From NCBI RefSeq assembly GCF_963929015.1, contig NZ_CAWVHE010000013.1, positions 124,001-188,000 of the forward strand: 64,000 nt of DNA, given 5' to 3'. This document shows, piece by piece, positions 44,394-53,688 of this stretch; position 1 is the first letter of the stretch; each line of letters begins with the position of its first letter. Source of the stretch: Merdimonas sp963929015. GTDB taxonomy: Bacteria > Bacillota > Clostridia > Lachnospirales > Lachnospiraceae. A program made the translations under genes and the position numbers. The notes beneath the pieces were generated by a model. That model had not been told where the DNA came from and did not search any database. It saw only the letters and a program-made list of their open reading frames with translations.

Positions 44394-45383
44394 CTAAAAG
44401 TCTATTTCGTACTCCAGATACCTTCTGGATTCATTCTGTGTCTCGCTTACAAGAGTCGCATTTCCTCCGCATTTCATTCCTTTTATAACAGCATCTATTT
44501 TTACTGCCTCACTCTCCTTCAAACCAGAAGAATTACTGAGTTTAATCATAAGTTTTTGATGCAATATAGGACTGTGTTCATTTATTCGCATTTCTATGAG
44601 ATTATTGATACTGGGATCATATTTTAAATGTTTCAATTTTGGTTTCACTGGATCGTGTCCTGGAAAGCTCATCTCTGCTGCTATTTCTGCCGCTATGTAA
44701 TCCCTGCCTTCAATGTTTTGTTCTGCGTTTACAGCTGTAATTCCTTCCTTTGCTTTTCCTTCTTTTTTCTTCTTTGAAAATGAAGCTTTCTGTTCTTTAT
44801 ATGTGACTTTAAAATGTTTTGCCCCAAGATCCTGGGCGATTTTTTGTAATTCATTAATGCGTGCTTGTTTTAAGTAGTTAAAATATTCGTCAAGTGCAAT
44901 ATACATTTCATGATCACTTGGATTTACATAGTAAAATTCTTCATTGCAGTCTGGATAGAATGACAACCCGAACTTATCTATAGAATCGCGAAAAATATTT
45001 ATCATGCGAAGATCTTTTTTATCAGATCGGAAGCCAATCGAATTTTGACAAACTTCGCTTTCCACATATTTTTTATCTTTTTCAGTCAACCTGATAAACT
45101 TAGGTATTACAAAATCTGTATCATTCAACTCCTCTAAAAATAGCGGCTGCAATGTTTTCAATTCCAACTGCCGTGCTTTCTCGTCTACAGTTTCTTTCAA
45201 AGCATGCGCTTTCTTCTTTACCGTATGTCCGACATTTCCAGCCACAATAGTCACATCTTCCAGATCAAATTCACCATCTTCATTCTGATCAGCCATACGA
45301 ATGGTAATCTCTTTGGATTTCTCCAGGATATTTTTTGCATTTTCTCCAACATTTGAAACTAATTTACTGATCTTTCTCTCCAT
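44394..45383 (-). CDS. Protein of unknown function with an EF-hand-like loop
   Basis: A 329-residue protein I do not recognise. Residues 32-43 (DQNEDGEFDLED) match the EF-hand/dockerin calcium loop pattern DxNxDGxxDxxD. The segment around 45-90 is helical and charged; about 200-220 is a Lys-rich linker (SFSKKKKEGKAKEG); the C-terminal 100 residues look beta-rich. There is no signal peptide or membrane segment. Start at 45383 follows GTGAGAAAAA, a weak site. It is AT-rich, as is the neighbouring lipoprotein, unlike the core genes, which hints at acquisition. No partner is evident. Confidence 0.7.
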   Translation of the reverse strand: MERKISKLVSNVGENAKNILEKSKEITIRMADQNEDGEFDLEDVTIVAGNVGHTVKKKAHALKETVDEKARQLELKTLQPLFLEELNDTDFVIPKFIRLTEKDKKYVESEVCQNSIGFRSDKKDLRMINIFRDSIDKFGLSFYPDCNEEFYYVNPSDHEMYIALDEYFNYLKQARINELQKIAQDLGAKHFKVTYKEQKASFSKKKKEGKAKEGITAVNAEQNIEGRDYIAAEIAAEMSFPGHDPVKPKLKHLKYDPSINNLIEMRINEHSPILHQKLMIKLSNSSGLKESEAVKIDAVIKGMKCGGNATLVSETQNESRRYLEYEIDF

Positions 45384-45570
45384 TTTTTCTCACGGGACAA
45401 CTTTCGTTATCCTTCTCCTCATACTATTGTAGTAGTGTTTTTTGTCCCTCTCCAAGGACTGCGAATTCCATATGAAATATATAAATATATACGGTTACTA
45501 AATATACTGTATTTTATTATACACTGATCTCTTATGATTGAAAATATTTTACTCTCACATTTTGTTTTGC

Positions 45571-45600
45571 AAAAAGGGCCATTGCTTATGCAACAGCCCT
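45571..45600 (-). terminator. Terminator of the MerR-lipoprotein operon
   Basis: Read on the minus strand, AGGGCTGTTGC pairs with GCAATGGCCCT (one mismatch) around a short loop and is followed by TTTTTGC, seven bases past the lipoprotein stop. Confidence 0.75.
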
Positions 45601-45606
45601 CTTCCC

Positions 45607-46452
45607 TTACTCTTCCACTAATGACAGATGTAGTTCTACTTCTTCTATATTCTGATTTTCGGTAAGATTATCATATTCTTCTCCATTACTGTCTTTTTGC
45701 AATGTGAAGTTTATTTCTGTATTAGGAGCAATATTTTGTTCTGTAACTTTGTATTTTTTTAGTTGCTCTTCATCTGTGGGATCAATATAGCTCCCGTCGT
45801 CCGGAATCAGCACAAACTTAACAGTTGCCGCGCCGTAAGCATCCCGGAAGTCTCCGGCTAAAGACAAATATCCGCATTCCTCCAGATTTCTCCCGACATA
45901 ATCCCTGATATAATATGTATATGCATCCGGAGCTGTTTGGATTGGAGTCAGCGTTATTTCCGTATCGTCTGTGTTTCCGACTTCTTTCACATAGAGTAAT
46001 ATTTCCTCCACTGTCTGACTGGAAATCAGCCCATTCTCATCATTCCCTTCTTCATCTTTTTGGAATGTGTATTTTATTTCCGTATTGGGTTCTAAATTTT
46101 GCGCCGCCACATAATACTTTTTTAATTCATCTTCATTCTCAATGTCAATATACTTCCCGCTTTGATTGATCAGAGCCAGTTCGATATATCCCTCGCCATA
46201 ATGATCCATCCTGTCTCCGCCCAGAGACGTATATCCAAATGATGCCAGATTTTTCCCCACATAATCTTTCACATACCAGGTATATTTATCTGGTGACGTT
46301 TTAATGGTTACTTCTTCATGTTTGGATATCGCATTCTTCGTCTTTGATTCTTTTCCATTCTTTTCTGCATCATCTTGATTTACATTCTGATTGCAGGCCG
46401 TCATCAATAATACCATGATAAATGCCAGGATCAACGTATACTTTTTCTTCAT
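45607..46452 (-). CDS. Lipoprotein with two tandem repeats
   Basis: A 281-residue predicted lipoprotein: signal peptide with lipobox LMTAC (Cys at residue 20), an acidic linker, then two copies of a unit of about 100 residues. Each unit contains Y-V/I-x-DYVG-x-NL, a central GD-x-x-D/Y-x-YG segment, Y-I-D, EL/QLKKY and a final NTEI-x-x-T-x-QKD. The pattern is reminiscent of PASTA-like repeats but not a clear match. It is probably anchored on the outer face of the membrane. It follows the MerR gene by 21 bases. Confidence 0.75.
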   Translation of the reverse strand: MKKKYTLILAFIMVLLMTACNQNVNQDDAEKNGKESKTKNAISKHEEVTIKTSPDKYTWYVKDYVGKNLASFGYTSLGGDRMDHYGEGYIELALINQSGKYIDIENEDELKKYYVAAQNLEPNTEIKYTFQKDEEGNDENGLISSQTVEEILLYVKEVGNTDDTEITLTPIQTAPDAYTYYIRDYVGRNLEECGYLSLAGDFRDAYGAATVKFVLIPDDGSYIDPTDEEQLKKYKVTEQNIAPNTEINFTLQKDSNGEEYDNLTENQNIEEVELHLSLVEE

Positions 46453-46473
46453 CTTTTTATTCTCCTCTGTCCT

Positions 46474-46884
46474 TTATTTTATAAACTTTTCATGGATAAT
46501 TCTCTTTATTTCTTCTATTCTGTCCACATAGGTCATCCCCTCCTCCTGATTCGGCTTTTCCGGCATCCCCCGATTTTTCACCATGGATATAAATGCAGTC
46601 TGGACTTCCAGTTCTGACATCTGGCTTCGGATTCTTTCTTTTTGCTCATCCATTTTCTGTTTTCTTTGTTCTTCTGGAAGAGACAATAGCTGTTTAATCT
46701 CCCGCAGTTCAAAATCCATCTCTTTGTAGATCAAAATCTCCCATATCCGTTCCAGATCCGAATCTCTGTACAGCCGGTAATTCTGTGAAGATCGTTCTAA
46801 CGGAAGCAGTCCTTCATCATCATAATACTGCAGCGTCCTCCTGCTCACTCCTGCCAGCCTGCTTACATCATTTGTCTTTTTCAT
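46474..46884 (-). CDS. MerR-family transcriptional regulator
   Basis: A 136-residue regulator with the MerR winged helix at the N-terminus (VSRLAGVSRRTLQYYDDEGLLPLERSSQNYRLY) and a coiled-coil dimerisation helix (KEMDFELREIKQLLSLPEEQRKQK). There is no obvious ligand domain or metal cysteines, so the inducer is unknown. Start at 46884 follows GGAAAGG; upstream codons of the frame lack a site. Co-transcribed with the lipoprotein gene, its likely target. Confidence 0.88.
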   Translation of the reverse strand: MKKTNDVSRLAGVSRRTLQYYDDEGLLPLERSSQNYRLYRDSDLERIWEILIYKEMDFELREIKQLLSLPEEQRKQKMDEQKERIRSQMSELEVQTAFISMVKNRGMPEKPNQEEGMTYVDRIEEIKRIIHEKFIK

Positions 46885-47011
46885 TACGGCCTTTCCTTTC
46901 TCCGCATACAGAAAGCATACGCTATCACGCTTCCGTAATAGCAATACTCTTTTGCGGTACAACCTGTTTTTTGTGTCGTGAAAGGCCATGTAAATTTCGC
47001 GAATGACAGAC

Positions 47012-47064
47012 AAAAAAATCCCGGTTGTCCCAAAATGATTTTTTGGACAACCGGGATTTTCTCC
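47012..47064. terminator. Terminator after the hydrogenase gene
   Basis: AAAATCCCGGTTGTCC and GGACAACCGGGATTTT form a perfect 16-bp stem with a 14-base loop; T-runs exist on both strands. It ends the hydrogenase transcript and insulates it from merR. Confidence 0.85.
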
Positions 47065-47108
47065 TGAAGTCTTACTTTATTCTATATTCTATTGCCAGAG
47101 TATGCGGA

Positions 47109-48629
47109 TTAATCCAGCTCAATCTCTTCCAGCTCTTTGGGCGGGATCTGTCTGGAGGACGCTTTCACAAAGTCCTTAATCTTCTTCTGAGCCTTTGCAA
47201 CCGGAATATTGGTTCCCGCGCCGGCCACACAGCCGCCGGGGCAGCCCATGCCTTCAATGAGGCATCCGTTCATTTTGCCTGCCTTGGCAAGAGCCAGTAC
47301 TTTCTTACACTCTGCCAGACCTTCTGCATGCTCGATGTTTACTTCCACATCCGGATAATACTCGCGGATACATTTGTCAATGGCTTCCGCCACGCCGCCG
47401 GCCACCGCATAGCCTCTTCCGGCTCCGGTCGCGTCATGGAAGGAGGATTCTGCCTCGTACTTGGTCAGGTCAATATCTTTGGCGTCAAACATCGCCTGCA
47501 ATTCTTCAAAAGTAATGACAAAGTCCACGTCGCTGCGGACGGTTCTTCTCATGGCTTCCAGTTTCTTTGCGGCGCAGGGCCCGATGAATACCACCTTGGC
47601 ATTGGGATGCTGCTGCTTGATGGTGCGGGCTGTCGCCACCATAGGCGTCAGTTCCTGAGACACCTCATCCACCAGATCCGGGAAGTATTTCTTTGCCAGC
47701 ATCGCCCAGGAGGGGCAGCAGGAAGTCAGGAGGAAGGGAAGTTCCCCTGTGGTTACTTTTTCCACATAGTGGTGCGCTTCCGCGATCGCGCCGATGTCTG
47801 CGCCAAGTGCTACTTCATAGAACGCGGAAAAGCCCATTTCCTCCAGAGCCGCTTTCAGATTCCTGGGGGTGATATTATCTCCAAACTGTCCGTAAAATGC
47901 GGGAGCGATCTCCGCAACAATTTCCTCTCCTTCGCTCAAGGCTCTTGCAAGCTGGAAGATCTGAGACTTATCAGAAATAGCGCCAAAGGGGCAGTTTACC
48001 ATACACATTCCACAAGACACACATTTGTCCGGATCCACATAAGCCCGTCCCATCTTATCGGAAGTGATGGCGCCGACTCCGCAGGCCTGGGCGCAGGGGC
48101 GCTCCTTCTTTGCAATGGCGTCATAAGGGCAGACAGATTTACACTTTCCGCACTTGATACATTTGGACTGATCAATATAGGATTTCCCCTTTACCATGGA
48201 AATCGCTCCTTTTGGGCAGACTTCCATACAGGGATGAGCCAGACATCCTTTACACATATTGCTGACTTCGTAGCCCTTTTCCTCGCAGGCCTCACAGGCA
48301 GACGGGATCACCTGCATCAGCGGCGGCTCGTAATATTTATCGGAAATATTGCTTGCCTCCATTCCTGCTGTCAGATGAACAGGCTTATCCTCCGGCCGCA
48401 GAGAAAGTCCCATGGCAAGTCTCAGTCTTTCGCTTAAGACTGCCCGCGCCCGGTATACGCTTTCCCGGTACCGTTTTTCATCATTGACCATCCGGTAGGG
48501 GATCGCCTCCACCTCGTCATTGAGCGTCTCTGCAAAGTTTTCCTCATTGGCGCGGAAGCCAAGTCTTGCGACCTCTTCAAAGACCTTCCTTCTTAATTTT
48601 CTTACTGTGGTATCCAAACCTCTTACCAT
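47109..48629 (-). CDS. Monomeric [FeFe] hydrogenase, group-B-like
   Basis: A 506-residue iron-sulfur enzyme. An N-terminal region with several cysteine clusters (CKGCLAHPCMEVCP, CIKCGKCKSVCP, CVSCGMCMVNCP) for 4Fe-4S centres precedes the H-cluster domain. The three H-cluster motifs appear as TSCCPSW, GPCAAKK and EGMGCPGGC; they deviate from group A (TSCSPGW, MPCTAKK), as expected of group B. It should couple hydrogen and ferredoxin in the cytoplasm; whether it makes or senses H2 is not shown. It ends with a strong terminator. Confidence 0.88.
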   Translation of the reverse strand: MVRGLDTTVRKLRRKVFEEVARLGFRANEENFAETLNDEVEAIPYRMVNDEKRYRESVYRARAVLSERLRLAMGLSLRPEDKPVHLTAGMEASNISDKYYEPPLMQVIPSACEACEEKGYEVSNMCKGCLAHPCMEVCPKGAISMVKGKSYIDQSKCIKCGKCKSVCPYDAIAKKERPCAQACGVGAITSDKMGRAYVDPDKCVSCGMCMVNCPFGAISDKSQIFQLARALSEGEEIVAEIAPAFYGQFGDNITPRNLKAALEEMGFSAFYEVALGADIGAIAEAHHYVEKVTTGELPFLLTSCCPSWAMLAKKYFPDLVDEVSQELTPMVATARTIKQQHPNAKVVFIGPCAAKKLEAMRRTVRSDVDFVITFEELQAMFDAKDIDLTKYEAESSFHDATGAGRGYAVAGGVAEAIDKCIREYYPDVEVNIEHAEGLAECKKVLALAKAGKMNGCLIEGMGCPGGCVAGAGTNIPVAKAQKKIKDFVKASSRQIPPKELEEIELD

Positions 48630-48705
48630 CGTATGCTCTCCTTTGTCTTGTTTTTATACTCATACTATGGACAGGCTGTCCTGTCTCTATGTATTTTACC
48701 CTGTT

Positions 48706-49713
48706 TTACAGCAAAATGATATGGTGTTTTTTGCAGGTTTCCCGCATCTCTTCCGGCCAGATGCTTGCCTGTACCTCGCCGATATGGGCTCTGTCCAGAA
48801 GCAGCATGCAAAGTCTGGACTGGCCGATGCCGCCGCCGATAGTATAGGGAAGTTCCCCGTTTAACAGCATCTTATGATAAGGAAGTGCTTTCCTGTCTTC
48901 ACAGCCTGCTTTCTTCAGCTGCTCTTCCAGGGACTTTTCGTCCACGCGGATTCCCATACTGGAAATCTCCAGCGCACATCCAAGCGTATCATACCAGAAC
49001 AGGATGTCTCCGTTCAGTTCCCAGTCATCATAGTCCGGCGCCCGCCCGTCGTGGGGCTTTCCACTCTTTAACTTGTCGCCGATCTTCATCAGGAACACAC
49101 AGCCGTATTCTTTGGTGATCAGATTTTCCCGTTCTTTTGGCGTATGATTTGGATATCGGTCTTCCAGTTCCTGAGTCGTGATAAAAGCCACTTTATCCGG
49201 AAGCTTTTTCACTGCATGCGGGTATTTGTACCACACTTCATGTTCCATATGTTTGATGATCTTAAACAGCGTCTTTACCGTTTCCTTCAATACTTCTTCG
49301 GTACGCTCCTCTTTTGTGATCACCTTCTCCCAGTCCCACTGGTCCACATAGCAGGAATGAAGGTTATCCAGCTCTTCATCTCTGCGGATCGCGTTCATAT
49401 TGGTGTACAGACCTTCTCCCGGCTGAAATCCATACTCATGCAGAGCCATTCTCTTCCATTTTGCCAGGGAATGTACCACTTCCATGGTTTCTCCTTCAAT
49501 GGCCGCCATATCAAACTGCACCGGACGCTCCACGCCGTTCAGATCGTCATTGAGGCCGCTGCTTTTTGCCACAAAGAGCGGAGCGGAAATCCTCTCCAGA
49601 TTCATTTCTTTTCCCAGTTCCTTCTGAAAGGTATCCCGGATATATTTGATCGCTTCCTGTGTGGTCCGCACATCCAGTCTCGGATCATACGCATTTGGTA
49701 TTACAAGTCCCAT
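48706..49713 (-). CDS. asnA: Aspartate-ammonia ligase (asparagine synthetase A)
   Basis: Makes asparagine from aspartate, ammonia and ATP. The 335-residue class-II-synthetase-like enzyme has ISAPLFVAKSSGLNDDLNGVERPVQFD, ALHEYGFQPGEGLYTNMNAIRRDEELDNLHSCYVDQWDWE and GGIGQSRLCMLLL with the catalytic arginine. It stands 25 bases after metH and 77 bases before the hydrogenase gene. Confidence 0.96.
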   Translation of the reverse strand: MGLVIPNAYDPRLDVRTTQEAIKYIRDTFQKELGKEMNLERISAPLFVAKSSGLNDDLNGVERPVQFDMAAIEGETMEVVHSLAKWKRMALHEYGFQPGEGLYTNMNAIRRDEELDNLHSCYVDQWDWEKVITKEERTEEVLKETVKTLFKIIKHMEHEVWYKYPHAVKKLPDKVAFITTQELEDRYPNHTPKERENLITKEYGCVFLMKIGDKLKSGKPHDGRAPDYDDWELNGDILFWYDTLGCALEISSMGIRVDEKSLEEQLKKAGCEDRKALPYHKMLLNGELPYTIGGGIGQSRLCMLLLDRAHIGEVQASIWPEEMRETCKKHHIILL

Positions 49714-49737
49714 CTTTCCTCTCCTCCTTGTTGTTAT

Positions 49738-52125
49738 TTACTTTTTGTGAAAAACTTCCTGTGCATAATAGACGGACTGCATGGCGTCTTTTCCATAAAA
49801 ATCCGCGCCGATCATATCCGCATATTCCTGGTTCATCACCGCGCCTCCTACCATGACTTTGCAGTCCGGTTTCTCCCGGCGCAGCAGGCGGATCGTCTCC
49901 TCCATACTGGCGACCGTTGTGGTCATCAGAGCGCTTAAACCCACCAGTTTCACATCTTCCTCCACCGCCGCTTTTACGATCACTTCCGCAGGCACATCCT
50001 TTCCCAGATCGCGCACATCAAAGCTGTAATTTTCCAGCAACACTTTTACGATATTCTTTCCGATATCATGAATATCCCCTTTTACAGTTGCCAGGATTAC
50101 CACCGGCCGTTCTTTTGCTTCTCTTTCCTGATCGGAGAACGCATTTTTCAGAACCCCAAATGCACTTTTGGCCGCATCCGCGCTCATCAGAAGCTGTGGG
50201 AGAAATACCGTTCCTTGTTCAAATCCTTTTCCTACCCGGTCGAGTGCCGGGATCAGATACTGATTGATGATGTGCAAAGGATCCATCTTTCCAAGCAGCT
50301 CTTCTGCGCCTTTGGAAGCTTCTTCCTTCAGACCTCTTTCAATGGCTGTCTGCAGATCCATTGCGCGGCCTTCTTTTCTGGCTTCACAGACATCTGCATT
50401 CCCGTATGCTTTGATATAGGAAGCAAAGTTTGGATCCTGACCGGTAAGCGCCCGGAAAGAATGGTAAGCGCGCATCATATCGTCGGACATGGGATTGATG
50501 ATCCCTGCGTCAAGTCCCGCCTGCATCGCCATAATATAAAAGCCTGCATTTAACGCAGCCCTTGCGGGAAGTCCGAAAGATACGTTGGATACGCCAAGCA
50601 CAGTAGCCACTCCGTACTGTTCTTTGACGCCCCTCAGGGCCTCCAGCGTTACAAGCGCACTGTGTTTATCAGAACTTACGGTCATGGTCAGCACATCGAT
50701 CACAATATCTTTTCTCCGGATCCCGTATTTTTCCGCTTCCGCTATGATCTTCCCGGCGATCTGGATCCTGCCTTCTGCCGAATCCGGGATCCCCGATTCA
50801 TCCAGGGTAAGCCCCACGACAACGCCGCCATATTTCCGGATCAGTGGAAATACCTGATCCATGGACTCCTGTTTGCCACTGACCGAATTGACCATGGGCT
50901 TACCATTGTAAATACGCATGGCCGCTTCCATGGCTTTTCCATCCACCGTATCAATCTGCAGCGGAAGACTGGTGACACTCTGAAGCTTTTCTACGACCTC
51001 TTTCATCATGGAAACTTCATCAATATCCGGAAGTCCTACATTCACATCCAGAATATGGGCTCCTCTGTCCTGTTGTTCAATCCCTTCTTTCAGAAGATAG
51101 TCCAGATCCCGTTCCTTTAACGCCTGCTTCAGCCGCTTTTTCCCGGTGGGATTGATCCGTTCCCCGATGATCACCGGCGTCTTCCCGAGGATTACTGCTT
51201 TTCCGTAAGATGACACCACCGTTTCCTCTTCTGTGTCAACCTGTGACACCTCTCTTCGACCGATCCGCTTTGTCATCTGCCGGATATGTGCCGGTGTGGT
51301 GCCACAGCATCCGCCGATCACAGCGGCGCCGTCTCCCACGATCCTTTCCATCACTTCCGCAAAATCCTCCGGCGTCACATCGTAGTAAACTTCACCGTCC
51401 CTTTGCCTGGGAAGTCCCGCATTGGGTTTTACGATCACCGGCAGCGAAGTATGACGCACAATTTCCTGAAAAATGGGCAACATCTGTTCCGGCCCCAGAC
51501 CACAGTTAATACCAAGCGCATCCACCCCGAGACCTTCCAGCATAGCCATGGCAGAACGTACGTCTGCGCCTGTCAGCAACCGTCCCTTTTCATCAAAGAT
51601 CATCGTCGCAAATACCGGAAGGGCAGTCTGTTCCTTCGCTGCCAGCACTGCCGCTTTCATCTCATAGGTATCGCTCATGGTCTCAATATGGATCAGATCT
51701 GCTCCTGCCGCCTCACCCCATCGCATCACCTGTGCAAATGCCTGATAGGCCTCTTCAAAACCCAGATCTCCCAGCGGTTTTAAAAGTCTCCCGGTTGGTC
51801 CGATGTCCAGGGCAGTGTATACTTCCCTGTCATCATGAACACCCAGATAAGCCGCTTCCTTTACATGGATCACCGCAGCCGTCACAATATCTTCCAGATC
51901 ATATTCTGAATCATGAAACTTCAGCGCATTGGCGCCAAAAGTATTGGTCAGCACAATATCGCTGCCCGCCTCAAAATAACTGCGGTGGATATCGATCACC
52001 TCTTCCATATGCGTAAGGTTCCACGTCTCCGGCAATTCGCCGGCTTTCAGGCCCTTTTCCTGAAGAAGCGTCCCCATCCCTCCGTCAAAATACAACACTT
52101 CTTTTCCCAGTCGTTCTTTTAGCAT
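49738..52125 (-). CDS. metH: B12-dependent methionine synthase lacking the activation domain
   Basis: Moves a methyl group from methyltetrahydrofolate to homocysteine. The 795-residue protein has the homocysteine/zinc domain (GINCGLGPE, IGGCCGTTPAHI; about 1-290), the pterin-binding domain (INPTGKKRLKQAL to NVSFGLP; about 310-560), a cap, and the B12-binding domain with GDIHDIGKNI. The fourth, SAM-dependent reactivation domain is absent here but encoded by the preceding gene, which overlaps metH by seven bases. metF, upstream, supplies the substrate. Confidence 0.95.
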   Translation of the reverse strand: MLKERLGKEVLYFDGGMGTLLQEKGLKAGELPETWNLTHMEEVIDIHRSYFEAGSDIVLTNTFGANALKFHDSEYDLEDIVTAAVIHVKEAAYLGVHDDREVYTALDIGPTGRLLKPLGDLGFEEAYQAFAQVMRWGEAAGADLIHIETMSDTYEMKAAVLAAKEQTALPVFATMIFDEKGRLLTGADVRSAMAMLEGLGVDALGINCGLGPEQMLPIFQEIVRHTSLPVIVKPNAGLPRQRDGEVYYDVTPEDFAEVMERIVGDGAAVIGGCCGTTPAHIRQMTKRIGRREVSQVDTEEETVVSSYGKAVILGKTPVIIGERINPTGKKRLKQALKERDLDYLLKEGIEQQDRGAHILDVNVGLPDIDEVSMMKEVVEKLQSVTSLPLQIDTVDGKAMEAAMRIYNGKPMVNSVSGKQESMDQVFPLIRKYGGVVVGLTLDESGIPDSAEGRIQIAGKIIAEAEKYGIRRKDIVIDVLTMTVSSDKHSALVTLEALRGVKEQYGVATVLGVSNVSFGLPARAALNAGFYIMAMQAGLDAGIINPMSDDMMRAYHSFRALTGQDPNFASYIKAYGNADVCEARKEGRAMDLQTAIERGLKEEASKGAEELLGKMDPLHIINQYLIPALDRVGKGFEQGTVFLPQLLMSADAAKSAFGVLKNAFSDQEREAKERPVVILATVKGDIHDIGKNIVKVLLENYSFDVRDLGKDVPAEVIVKAAVEEDVKLVGLSALMTTTVASMEETIRLLRREKPDCKVMVGGAVMNQEYADMIGADFYGKDAMQSVYYAQEVFHKK

Positions 52126-52775
52126 TCTCCCGTATTCCTCCGATAGATACAGTCTTTCTTTTCACATTCCTCACAGCCGCTTCCCGGACATGCAAGATCG
52201 GTTCCTCCGATACCGATCACTGCCGTCACGGACTTGGATGGCGTCAACATATATCCGTCTGTCATGGTAAGTCCGATCTTCCTTGGCGCATCCAGCATCC
52301 GAAGGATCTGTTTCTGACACAGGACGGAAAAATCTCCATATCCCGGGCTGAATCTCGGCCGCAGATACCATCCTTTTTCCTTCATTTCTCTGCCAAACTC
52401 TTCCTGCCATCCGTCCAGATATTCTTCCAGCAGTGCTGCGGCGCAAGCCTGCATAACGGCAGCCCTTGCCATTTCTGTAAGAGCAGCCCGCCTGATCTGA
52501 AGATCCACCTGTCCGCCAAGCGTAGCCCCTAAAAGGACCACTTTCTCACATCCCCGCAGGTTGCGGAAAAGATGACGGCTGTCGATCCGGTAATCATCAA
52601 TAAAAACCTGTCCGTCATCCGGCGTATGTAAGTCAAAAATGCGATAGACGATTCGTTTATCCGCCGCTTCCGAAAGCTCCAGAAAGGAGCTTTCGACCAG
52701 GGCAAGAGTTTCCTCATCTACCGCATGGTTTCCATACCCCAAATAACGAACAGCCTCTCCTGTTCTTTTGTCCAT
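52119..52775 (-). CDS. Stand-alone MetH activation-domain protein
   Basis: A 218-residue protein corresponding to the C-terminal domain of large MetH proteins, which binds SAM and re-methylates oxidised cobalamin. RPRFSPGYGDFSVLCQK is the recognised SAM-binding region, and the C-terminus has CPGSGCEECEKKDCIYR, a cysteine cluster. Between metF and metH, it completes the split methionine synthase typical of Clostridia. A few residues overlap the metH start. Confidence 0.93.
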   Translation of the reverse strand: MDKRTGEAVRYLGYGNHAVDEETLALVESSFLELSEAADKRIVYRIFDLHTPDDGQVFIDDYRIDSRHLFRNLRGCEKVVLLGATLGGQVDLQIRRAALTEMARAAVMQACAAALLEEYLDGWQEEFGREMKEKGWYLRPRFSPGYGDFSVLCQKQILRMLDAPRKIGLTMTDGYMLTPSKSVTAVIGIGGTDLACPGSGCEECEKKDCIYRRNTGEC

Positions 52776-52785
52776 ACGAGTATCC

Positions 52786-53664
52786 CTATTCTTCTTCCAT
52801 TTTTACAATATGTGAAAGATTATTCATAATCGCTTCCGCCACTTCCGGCTTATTCATCGAATACACATGCACATGATTGACTCCATTGGCAAAAAGATCG
52901 ATGATCTGATCGGTGGCGTATGCGATCCCTGCCTGCTGCATGGCCTGCTGGTCATCTCCAAATCTGTCTACTACAGCAAGGAACCGCTGCGGAAGCATAG
53001 TCCCGGACAAAAAGCCGATCCTCTTGATCTGCTTTGCGCTGGTGACGGGCATGATTCCCGGCACTACCGGAACTGTGATCCCCTTTTCCCGGATCCTGTA
53101 CAGGAAATTATACAAGATTGCATTGTCAAAAAACATTTGTGTAGTCAGGAAATCCACACCGCAGTCTACCTTATGCTTTAAGTGGATAATGTCGTCCGCC
53201 TTGTGTTCTGTCTCTACATGCCCTTCCGGATAGCAGGCAGCGCCGATGCAAAAATCCCCCAGCCCTTTGATCTCTGTGATCAGCTCACTGGCATACCGGT
53301 AATGATTGGGCAAAGGAAAATCCGTGTCCTGCGGAATATCCCCCCGCAGAGCCAGCACATTCTCAATCCCCTGCTCTTTCAGCTCCTCCACCACTTTATG
53401 TACCATATCTCTGGTAGACGATACACAGGTCAGATGGGCAAGACTCGTAACTCCCATATCGTGCTTCAGATGAGAAGCAATCTTCACCGTATTTTTACTG
53501 GTGCCGCCGCCGGCTCCGTAAGTCACACTGATGTAAGACGGATGAAGTCCGGCGATCTGATCTGCCGCCCGCACCACGCTGTCAAATCCCGCATCTGTCT
53601 TTGGCGGGAATATCTCAAAAGAAATGTGCGGCTGACTGCTCTTTAATATCTCTTTTATCTTCAT
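52786..53664 (-). CDS. metF: Methylenetetrahydrofolate reductase
   Basis: Reduces methylene- to methyl-tetrahydrofolate, the methyl donor for MetH. The 292-residue FAD-barrel enzyme has SFEIFPPKT near residue 16, YISVTYGAGGGTSKNTV, ALRGDIPQ and TTQMFFDN, all standard. It leads metF-activator-metH and lies 24 bases after glgA. Confidence 0.95.
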   Translation of the reverse strand: MKIKEILKSSQPHISFEIFPPKTDAGFDSVVRAADQIAGLHPSYISVTYGAGGGTSKNTVKIASHLKHDMGVTSLAHLTCVSSTRDMVHKVVEELKEQGIENVLALRGDIPQDTDFPLPNHYRYASELITEIKGLGDFCIGAACYPEGHVETEHKADDIIHLKHKVDCGVDFLTTQMFFDNAILYNFLYRIREKGITVPVVPGIMPVTSAKQIKRIGFLSGTMLPQRFLAVVDRFGDDQQAMQQAGIAYATDQIIDLFANGVNHVHVYSMNKPEVAEAIMNNLSHIVKMEEE

Positions 53665-53688
53665 AAGTCTTCTCCTTGAAATCAGGGT

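Noticed and set aside
47025..48437. 470-codon plus-strand frame opposite the hydrogenase gene
   Set aside because: Antisense shadow: Cys/His/Phe-rich low-logic translation, no family motif, and it begins within the terminator.
53665..53688. SAM or cobalamin riboswitch ahead of metF
   Set aside because: The glgA-metF gap is only 24 bases, too short for either element.
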